NCBI GenBank assembly: GCA_002297815.1
Contig: DBKH01000080.1
Span: forward strand, 6,875 to 37,916
DNA from: Bacteroidales bacterium UBA755
GTDB lineage: Bacteria; Bacteroidota; Bacteroidia; Bacteroidales; UBA932
Direction of reading: 5' to 3'
DNA length: 31,042 nt
Shown here one piece after another: positions 25,631 through 31,042 of this stretch. The translations under genes were made by a program, and so were the position numbers. The notes under the pieces are model-generated. The model saw nothing but the letters and a program-made list of their open reading frames with translations. It was not told where the DNA came from and did no database searches. Position 1 is the stretch's first letter. Each line of letters opens with the position of its first letter.

Positions 25631-26327
25631 TGTCAATGAATATCTTGCCGAGTTGATCGAAAGAATCGAGGCGTACAATGTTCGGATGGTCAAACTCCTC
25701 CGTCACCTCATGCTGCCACATGGTGTGGAAAGGAATATAAATGCCGTAGCCTCCGATCTCAATGACCGGCTGGATGTCCGATTTGAAGGAGTTCCCGACC
25801 ATCGCCATGTCTTCAGGAGAAATGCCTTCGCTTTGACAGAGGTCAAGATATTCCTTTTTGCCTTTATTGGAGACCACTTCTGTTCTGTTGAAATATTCAC
25901 TTAACCCTGAACGCCTTAGCTTATTTTCCTGATCGAGCATATCTCCTTTTGTCAAGACAACTAGCCTATAGCGGCCACTGCCCTTCAATGCCTTCAAGGT
26001 GTCCTCCACTCCAGGAAGCGGTGTGGCCGGAAGGCTGAGAAGCGACTTCGCGCTTGATAATATTCGTGAAAGATTCTCGCCCGGAACCTTGTTGTCAGAC
26101 ACCCTCAAAGCGGTCTCCATCATTGAGATGCAGACGGCTTTAGCTCCGTATCCCAGAATAGGCATATTCGCGGATTCTGTTTTGTACAGCTCCGCTGACA
26201 ATTCCTCAGCTGTCCCATATTCCTTAAGTTCCTCCGTGAACACATCCTCAGCCTTGTCGAAGTACGACTGATTGTCCCACAGCGTGTCATCAGCATCGAA
26301 AACTATCACCTTTACATCCTTCATCAT
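25623..26327 (-). CDS. HAD-superfamily hydrolase
   Basis: A 234-residue haloacid dehalogenase-like phosphatase. Motif I is VIVFDADDTLWDN with the nucleophilic Asp and the acid/base Asp, motif II is VVLTKGD, motif III is the Lys region VSNKGKKEY, and motif IV is MVGNSFKSDI. A helical cap domain follows motif I (about residues 18-100). The substrate is unknown; phosphoglycolate, nucleotide and sugar phosphates are all possible. It is first in the operon, with the uvrA gene overlapping its 3' end by 8 nt. Two ATG codons lie side by side (26327 and 26324) and either may be used. Downstream array A separates it from the outer-membrane protein gene. Confidence 0.88.
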   Translation of the reverse strand: MMKDVKVIVFDADDTLWDNQSYFDKAEDVFTEELKEYGTAEELSAELYKTESANMPILGYGAKAVCISMMETALRVSDNKVPGENLSRILSSAKSLLSLPATPLPGVEDTLKALKGSGRYRLVVLTKGDMLDQENKLRRSGLSEYFNRTEVVSNKGKKEYLDLCQSEGISPEDMAMVGNSFKSDIQPVIEIGGYGIYIPFHTMWQHEVTEEFDHPNIVRLDSFDQLGKIFIDNE

Positions 26328-26361
26328 AGTCCAAACATTTTGGCTTCAAAATTAGCGAAAA

Positions 26362-26565
26362 GAATCCAAAACGCCATTGTGCAAAAGGACTTCTTTGCCT
26401 CAGCCATCTATTTTGTCCACGCAAAGTCTACTTCGGGTGGACAAAACCATCTTTAGGAACCACTTGTCCACGCAAAGCCTACTTTTGGCGGACATTCTCC
26501 ATTTCCTGCAATTGGGTACAGAAAAAGGCCCTCTGGCGTACCGAATCCAACTTTTGCGGACTTGG
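26362..26565. repeat. Array A: hairpin units at 51-bp period
   Basis: Inverted-repeat units begin at 26413, 26464 and 26515, exactly 51 bp apart. A weak unit at 26362 (TCC 26365, GGAC 26387) is in the same phase. Unit 26413 has 10-bp arms TTTTGTCCAC (26411-26420) and GTGGACAAAA (26437-26446). Unit 26464 shares TTGTCCACGCAAAG and pairs TGTCC with GGACA. Unit 26515 has different arms, GGTAC and GTACC (26538-26542), at nearly the same offsets. The array fills the gap between the outer-membrane protein stop and the HAD start. It is not CRISPR-like, because the arms change between units. Confidence 0.6.
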
Positions 26566-26595
26566 CCTTGTGGATATTATTGCCGGATGACGCGC

Positions 26596-29259
26596 TCACA
26601 TCGTGAATCTTAATGTCAGGATCAGTTCACGGCCACGGAGACGGTAGTCGTAGGTGAAGGTGTTGACAGCGCTGTAGATTGTGTAACTGTAGGACTTCTG
26701 GTTCAGAAGGTTGCGCAGATCCAAGGAGAGTTGCATCGAGCGGTGGCGGAACGACAGGCCGCAGTCATGCAGAGCCATTGTCTTTGTGAGGTCATCGGTG
26801 ATCTGGTGACGGGATATTTCCGCTCCGGCTGTGAACTGGAACGTGTCACCGGGGAGGAGTTTAAGGGCAATGTCGTGGCTTTGGGAGAGGTAGTGTTTGC
26901 GGACGGAACCGTAATTTGACGAAGTCTTGGCGAGCTCTCCCGAATAGTCAAGTTCCAACCAATCAAGCGGATGGGAATACAGCGACGGAGATATCGCTGT
27001 GCTTTGCCAAAAGACATTGACGAGGTTGCCGCTCTGCATTATTGACTGATTGCTGAAAAGCGCGCTCCCCGTCAAGGATATCTTTGTTCTGATTGGGGTG
27101 ATCTGTTTTGTGACGCCCAACTGTGAGATGATATTGTCGGAAACGTTCTGTTGAGCCAGGGCACCGGTCAGGATGTTGCTGTCGATGACATCCTGTGAGG
27201 TAATCAAGTTGTTCCAATTACGGACGTAAGCAAGGTCCGCGTTGATGAACCATTGCTCAAGAGGGATCTTGAAGTCGTAGTGAAGGTTGGCGGTGAGGGT
27301 TTTGGTGTCGGACAGGATGCCTGAGGAGACTCGCACGGTTGTTTCATCAAGGCGAACCGGCGCAGTCAAAAAATCCAAAGCGTCTCCAAATGTTCTTGAA
27401 TATGAAGCCGTCGCCCTCAGCACTGAACGTGGGCTGACATTCCAGTTGAAATACACGTCTGGGCATGCAGAGAAATGCAGGTCGCTAAGGGCGGTCGGGT
27501 AAAGACTATTTTTCAAATTTTGCACGTTACCAAAATTTGAAAAATAGTCTTTACCCTCTTGCCGAGAGGAGATGTTATCCAACCTTATGGGGAGCTCAGA
27601 GCGGAAGACAAACTTGCGGTGTGGATGGGTATATTCATACTGGGGAGTAGCAGCGACACTTAACTGTGAATATGTTACGTCATTCATACCTGCGGCAAGT
27701 CTATCGTCAAGTGACGTGGTGATGTTGTCTGATGAATAATTCAGCATCAAGGGGACATATAGCCTGTTGAGACCGCTTTCAAAGACAGCAGACAGGCGAT
27801 TCTCGGTGCGGAAGCCCTTGCTTTGGGCGTTTTGGTATATTCCCTCATTCTCATCAGACGAAATCTCCAGACTGGCAGTCGGGGCTTCTGAATATTCAAG
27901 GACAGAGGAGGCGTTCCAGCGTAGTTTGGAGGTTCGCCAACGGGCGGTGAAGTTATTCTTTAAGTCGACATCTCTTAAGGTCTGGCTCTGAACGAGCATA
28001 TTCCCGTTTTGGCTAGTCGGTATGGTGGATTCGCGGGATGTCGTTTTCAGCGAAATATCCTCATTGATGTAGCATTTTGGAGAGTTGTTCTGGAATGTCA
28101 TTGAGAACCAAGGCTTCCGGAGTGTCGATTCGGGAGAGACCGATCGGTTCACCTGCATATTCCCGGAACCATCGTAGTAGAGGCTGGTTTGGGAATATTC
28201 ATAGTAACTTTTCGATGTTGAGTAGCCAGCGTTGGCTTTTATAGTGGAGTTGCGGCCGGTTTTGCGTATCGCATTCAGGGTGACGAGAATGTCGGACGGA
28301 GATAGGAAGCGTTCCGGTTTGAGTGGTGCCTCTGAGGCGGAAAGGTTGCCGAGCAGTTCGGAGGCTTTGGATTCAGAGACGGAGGATTCAGTCAGGGTTT
28401 TACAGCCGTCGGTCGCGAACGAAGAGATGTTGCCGGTTTTGACCGTGGCAATCGCTTGAGTCTTAGGTGCGAACAGCATTCCAGCACCGCTCAGCGAGTA
28501 CAGCCAATCGTCTCCATAGCCGGCCGCTGCCTCATAGGTACCTGTCGGTTTGAGTTTCGCCTTGTCGCTGAGTTTGATGTTGATGGCGACATCATCGGAA
28601 AACACATCCTTATCCACCTTCGCCTCTTGATGGTTGCTGAGCACCTGAACCTGGTTCACGTACGATGCGGGAATATTGTTAGTCGCAATGTTGTATTTGC
28701 CACCGAGAAGATCCAAGCCCTCAATGTAGAACTTGGAAATGTCTTTGCCCAAGTACTTTATCGCGCCCGCTTCCGTGACATCGATTCCAGGCAGCTTCTT
28801 GATGGCGTCCTTGAGGGTATAGTCGCCTTTGGTGGCATAGGAGGGAAGGGAATATGAAATGGTGTCGCCTCGCTGGTGGATAGCCGGGGCCTTGACCACG
28901 ACTTCCTTTAGTGCCGTGGCTTTTTCTTTCATCGTGAGGTTGCACCCGGCAGTAGAAGAGCATGGCAGCGTTACGGTTACGGATTCATAACCAAGACATT
29001 CCGCAGAGACAGTCACCTGCTTTGCGTCCGTCTTGAAATGGATCTCGTAATGTCCTGACTCATCCACCATTGAATATCCAAGGATGGATTCCTGTACGGT
29101 GACTTTCACTATGGCTCCGCTGACCGGGACTCCAGACTCATCCTTCACCGTGCCTTTTACGGACAACTGACGCCAAGTCTCTGTTTCGGTCGTGCGTTGG
29201 GCATTCGCTACTATTCCAACCATCAGAATGGCAAGGCATACAAGCAATCCTCTCCTCAT
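26596..29259 (-). CDS. Outer-membrane beta-barrel protein with carboxypeptidase-regulatory and plug domains
   Basis: An 887-residue TonB-receptor-like outer-membrane protein. A signal peptide (MRRGLLVCLAILMVGIVANA) is followed by a carboxypeptidase-D regulatory-like domain (about 31-115: VKGTVKDESGVPVSGAIVKV), a plug-like domain (about 125-240: LKDAIKKLPGIDV, then FYIEGLDLLGGKYNIATNNI), and a long beta-strand region ending in the aromatic C-terminus ILTLRFTM. This type regularly neighbours GLPGLI proteins; here its ATG overlaps the GLPGLI stop (ATGA), so translation is coupled. The cargo is unknown. Oddly, codons for residues about 568-588 lie in a perfect 26-bp inverted repeat (27497-27556) and the frame stays open through it. 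Hairpin arrays flank the gene pair. Confidence 0.88.
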   Translation of the reverse strand: MRRGLLVCLAILMVGIVANAQRTTETETWRQLSVKGTVKDESGVPVSGAIVKVTVQESILGYSMVDESGHYEIHFKTDAKQVTVSAECLGYESVTVTLPCSSTAGCNLTMKEKATALKEVVVKAPAIHQRGDTISYSLPSYATKGDYTLKDAIKKLPGIDVTEAGAIKYLGKDISKFYIEGLDLLGGKYNIATNNIPASYVNQVQVLSNHQEAKVDKDVFSDDVAINIKLSDKAKLKPTGTYEAAAGYGDDWLYSLSGAGMLFAPKTQAIATVKTGNISSFATDGCKTLTESSVSESKASELLGNLSASEAPLKPERFLSPSDILVTLNAIRKTGRNSTIKANAGYSTSKSYYEYSQTSLYYDGSGNMQVNRSVSPESTLRKPWFSMTFQNNSPKCYINEDISLKTTSRESTIPTSQNGNMLVQSQTLRDVDLKNNFTARWRTSKLRWNASSVLEYSEAPTASLEISSDENEGIYQNAQSKGFRTENRLSAVFESGLNRLYVPLMLNYSSDNITTSLDDRLAAGMNDVTYSQLSVAATPQYEYTHPHRKFVFRSELPIRLDNISSRQEGKDYFSNFGNVQNLKNSLYPTALSDLHFSACPDVYFNWNVSPRSVLRATASYSRTFGDALDFLTAPVRLDETTVRVSSGILSDTKTLTANLHYDFKIPLEQWFINADLAYVRNWNNLITSQDVIDSNILTGALAQQNVSDNIISQLGVTKQITPIRTKISLTGSALFSNQSIMQSGNLVNVFWQSTAISPSLYSHPLDWLELDYSGELAKTSSNYGSVRKHYLSQSHDIALKLLPGDTFQFTAGAEISRHQITDDLTKTMALHDCGLSFRHRSMQLSLDLRNLLNQKSYSYTIYSAVNTFTYDYRLRGRELILTLRFTM
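27497..27556. repeat. Perfect 26-bp inverted repeat inside the outer-membrane protein gene
   Basis: The left arm (27497-27522, starting GGGTAAAGACTATTTTTC) and right arm (27531-27556, ending GAAAAATAGTCTTTACCC) are exact reverse complements around an 8-nt loop CACGTTAC. It is coding on the minus strand and reads about 20 residues (GKDYFSNFG, NVQ, NLKNSLYP) without a stop. Its A+T content is higher than the surrounding gene. It may be an inserted palindromic element or the product of a template-switch event. Confidence 0.95.
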
Positions 29260-30098
29260 TTAATTTCCAAAGGAATATACCCGTTCGGGCGAAGCCGTAA
29301 CTGCATTCCGTTGATCAGAACGGCCTTGCCGCCGTCGTCATATTTCTGGATGCTCATCTCGCTGACGGCCTCGACAGGCAGGTTCTGCATCGGGTTCTCC
29401 TCGAAATGATTCTTGGATTTGATGAACTTCTCCCTTGTCGTGGAGATGACGTTCGTGGCATCGGTCTCCGTTATCGGTGCTGTACCCTTTCTTATGACGA
29501 TCGCCTCGAAATGATGGATTCCTTCATTATCCTCGGCCGATAAGACAAGCCCCGGAAGGTCGCACAGCTTCCAAGGACCGAAAGTGACTGGAATATCCAG
29601 CGTGTACCAAGCCGTCCAGCTTCTGCCACCATATTCCCCGGTCGCTTTCTTGCAGGTATAGCCGCAGATGGTGTCGGATTCTTCAGCAAGTGTCCAGTTA
29701 ATGTTCGGAAGACTTTCAGTGTAAGTGTAGTTGTCTGGTGTTATTGTACTGTTAACAGTGAGATTACCTTTCGGTTCGTTTTGAAGGACTGTCTGGTCGA
29801 AAAAGAAATCGTTCTTCATCACCTTGATCCGGTACGCATCAATCTGCTCCTTGGTGGCGCCTTTGTTCTGGCAGACCGAATCCAGTTGAAAAGCCGAATA
29901 GTCATAGAACTTTGCAGATAGCCTGTCAAACTGAAGGATCGTCGAATAGGTGTCCGTAACGCCTTTCGGGTTCGTTACTTTATATTCGTAGATGCACTCG
30001 ATTTCGGAGTTTTTCTGCTCCGTGGTCTGTGCGGAGGCCACAATTCCTGATGGCAAAGCCACGGCGACAATCATCGCCTTTGTCAAATTCTTTAGCAT
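29256..30098 (-). CDS. GLPGLI family protein
   Basis: A 280-residue exported protein. The signal peptide (MLKNLTKAMIVAVALPSGIVASAQ) is followed by a family-typical body, with the name motif in the variant form LPGLV (residues 181-185, context GPWKLCDLPGLVLSAED) and the preceding TAWYTLDIPVTFGPWKL. GLPGLI proteins are found in Bacteroidota and are often coded beside a TonB-like outer-membrane protein, as here. The stop codon overlaps the next gene by 4 nt (ATGA). The biochemical role is not known. No Bacteroidota promoter box is visible just upstream, so it may be read from the operon above through array B. Confidence 0.92.
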   Translation of the reverse strand: MLKNLTKAMIVAVALPSGIVASAQTTEQKNSEIECIYEYKVTNPKGVTDTYSTILQFDRLSAKFYDYSAFQLDSVCQNKGATKEQIDAYRIKVMKNDFFFDQTVLQNEPKGNLTVNSTITPDNYTYTESLPNINWTLAEESDTICGYTCKKATGEYGGRSWTAWYTLDIPVTFGPWKLCDLPGLVLSAEDNEGIHHFEAIVIRKGTAPITETDATNVISTTREKFIKSKNHFEENPMQNLPVEAVSEMSIQKYDDGGKAVLINGMQLRLRPNGYIPLEIK

Positions 30099-30116
30099 AA
30101 TATTTTTGATTTATGG

Positions 30117-30296
30117 TTCGTGAGTAGAAAGCCTGTTCACACGCACAAACCAGCCGAAGCCACCTCTCACGTGCGTATTTAACCCTTTCCCACGCACGGG
30201 GTATTAATTTATCTTAATTCGTGCGTAACACCGGCCGTTTCACGCACCGAGTCATTGTTGAGCCACCGTTCGTGCGTCCAAAGACCGATCTGACGC
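30117..30296. repeat. Array B: four hairpin units at 50-51 bp period
   Basis: Left arms TTCGTGAGT, CACGTGCGT, TTCGTGCGT and TTCGTGCGT begin at 30117, 30168, 30218 and 30269 (steps 51, 50, 51). Each has a right arm, CACGCAC or GACGCAT, at 30140, 30191, 30241 and 30290. The pairs are GTGCGT/ACGCAC; in the fourth unit they become TGCGTC/GACGCA, so the changed right arm stays paired. Centres of about 14 nt and spacers of about 20 nt differ between units. The array fills the gap between the plug-like gene stop and the GLPGLI start. Confidence 0.7.
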
Positions 30297-30301
30297 ATGG
30301 T

Positions 30302-30706
30302 CTATTTTGTCGTGACAATAATCACCGAGGCAGCGGAACCGGAGTTGTACTTGCGAGCCTCTGGAGAATCCGGATTCTTTATGACCCTCATCTCCTTGAT
30401 GTTGTCCGGCTTGATGACATTCAACTCTTTCTCCGTCACCACCTTGCCGTTCACGACATAGATCATTTTCTTTTTTGCATCTGAGGCAGCAGTTTTCTTA
30501 CTTCCCTGCAAGGTAGTAATATTGTGGATCCTTATGCCTTCACTCAAGCTTATTGTGTAGCTCAAGATGGTTTTGTCCTTCAACTGCGAGCCGTCAAAGT
30601 TCTCAACTCTAATCTTATCAATCACATAGACATCCACTGTGTCTGCCACCGGAGTCCCCACGCTCATATTCAGAGCGCAAATCATTGATACTAAAGTCGT
30701 AAGCAT
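30302..30706 (-). CDS. Small secreted protein with TonB plug-like C-terminus
   Basis: A 134-residue protein with a short signal peptide (MLTTLVSMICALNMSVG). Its C-terminal half reads like the end of a TonB receptor plug: MIYVVNGKVV, then LNVIKPDNIKEMRVIKNPDS, then ASVIIVTTK. No barrel follows, so it is a free plug-like module in the periplasm, a type found in Bacteroidota next to antisigma-like and peptidase genes. The frame is open to TTG 30712, but the ATG at 30706 gives a normal signal peptide. It starts 8 nt after the upstream gene stop and is very likely cotranscribed with it. A signalling or receptor-partner role is inferred. Confidence 0.7.
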   Translation of the reverse strand: MLTTLVSMICALNMSVGTPVADTVDVYVIDKIRVENFDGSQLKDKTILSYTISLSEGIRIHNITTLQGSKKTAASDAKKKMIYVVNGKVVTEKELNVIKPDNIKEMRVIKNPDSPEARKYNSGSAASVIIVTTK

Positions 30707-30714
30707 AATCAAAA

Positions 30715-31042
30715 TTATTTACAATTCATCGCTAAAAGTTGTATCTCTCCGCTATCACCGTCACGCGCCATCCAGAAATCGCTGCACTTTCCATTCTTCA
30801 AAACCACAGTGACAATCACTCCTCCACCCATAGGCTTAGCCGCCACACTCTCGACATCTTCAGAGTTGAGCTCGGCCAGAGCGCTGATGCTCTGTGCGAT
30901 CTCCAGCGGAGTAAAATCCGTTGACAGAGCCTTTGGCTTGAAAATCAATAACAAAGCAACAGCGGCCGCGCAAGCGGCAAAGGCATAAAGACTTTTGAAT
31001 ATGAAGCCTCGTCTCTTGGTCACCCTGGCCTCAAACGAAGCG
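30715..31042 (-). CDS. Membrane-anchored protein, 5' end beyond the window
   Basis: The C-terminal 109 residues of a protein with one membrane helix (SLYAFAACAAAVALLLIF) after a basic patch TKRRGFIFK, and a small extracytoplasmic domain ending LLAMNCK. The frame stays open to the window edge through ASFEARV, so the GTG at 31023 is probably not the start. The pattern of an acidic/aromatic stretch, an FEARV-like segment, a basic patch and one helix recalls short Bacteroidota proteins coded after an ECF sigma factor gene. The family is not certain. It heads the minus-strand group leading to the plug-like protein. Confidence 0.55.
   Translation of the reverse strand, partial: ASFEARVTKRRGFIFKSLYAFAACAAAVALLLIFKPKALSTDFTPLEIAQSISALAELNSEDVESVAAKPMGGGVIVTVVLKNGKCSDFWMARDGDSGEIQLLAMNCK

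Noticed and set aside
26413..26472. DnaA boxes or replication origin (TTGTCCACG resembles TTATCCACA)
   Set aside because: Two mismatches to the DnaA box, arms are explained by the inverted repeat, and no dnaA/dnaN or AT-rich unwinding region is nearby.
30117..30296. CRISPR array
   Set aside because: Only the short outer arms are conserved, centres vary, spacers are about 20 bp and there are no cas genes in the window.
30117..30296. Integron attC sites
   Set aside because: No GTTRRRY/RYYYAAC cores, no integrase, and no gene cassettes between units.

Overview
The window looks like a chromosomal segment of a Bacteroidales bacterium (phylum Bacteroidota). The support is a GLPGLI-family protein next to a carboxypeptidase-regulatory/TonB-plug outer-membrane protein, several promoter boxes of the Bacteroidota type (TAnnTTTG), few clear Shine-Dalgarno sites, and a Bacteroidota-style DUF3784 membrane protein. 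Genus cannot be fixed from the sequence. The base composition is middling, and the hexamer GAATAT is strikingly frequent almost everywhere except in the defence cluster and the ftsH body.

Layout. (1) 1-656: no convincing gene, a homopolymer C run at the edge and several short inverted repeats. (2) 657-4785: a GIY-YIG (T5orf172-type) nuclease-like protein on +, facing a minus-strand pair made of a 1000-residue PLD nuclease/SF2 helicase/DUF3427 protein and a Nudix hydrolase. (3) 4879-13894: a tightly packed five-gene restriction-modification-like operon on +: C5 cytosine methyltransferase, MORC-type GHKL ATPase, Z1-domain SF2 ATPase, PD-(D/E)XK nuclease (DUF4420 type) and AIPR protein. The helicase and methyltransferase diverge from one short promoter region. 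(4) 13999-17365: a GAF (free Met-R-sulfoxide reductase)-MsrA fusion on -, a small DUF3784 membrane protein, a lipoprotein-type peptide deformylase, a startless coding remnant, and a RhuM-Fic/Doc fusion gene broken by one in-frame TGA. (5) 17444-21043: divergent cstA and ftsH. (6) 21222-26327: a minus-strand operon of HAD hydrolase, short class II-like UvrA and secreted S15/CocE-type hydrolase. (7) 26596-31042: a minus-strand locus of a membrane-anchored protein cut by the window edge, a small secreted plug-like protein, GLPGLI protein, and an outer-membrane beta-barrel protein.

How they work together. Regions 2 and 3 form a defence island. The five-gene operon has a modifying enzyme, two different ATPase motors, a nuclease and an AIPR protein, a gene combination known from comparative genomics of MORC-type R-M-like systems. 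The methyltransferase has all core motifs but no ordinary start codon ahead of motif I, so its expression is in question. Regions 4-6 are mostly housekeeping and repair or stress genes.

The most unusual non-gene signals are in region 7. Two intergenic arrays of hairpin units, each with a period of about 51 bp, flank the GLPGLI/outer-membrane pair on both sides. They share geometry but not sequence. A perfect 26-bp inverted repeat with an 8-nt loop sits inside the outer-membrane protein reading frame. All assignments are from reading motifs by eye; no database search was possible.
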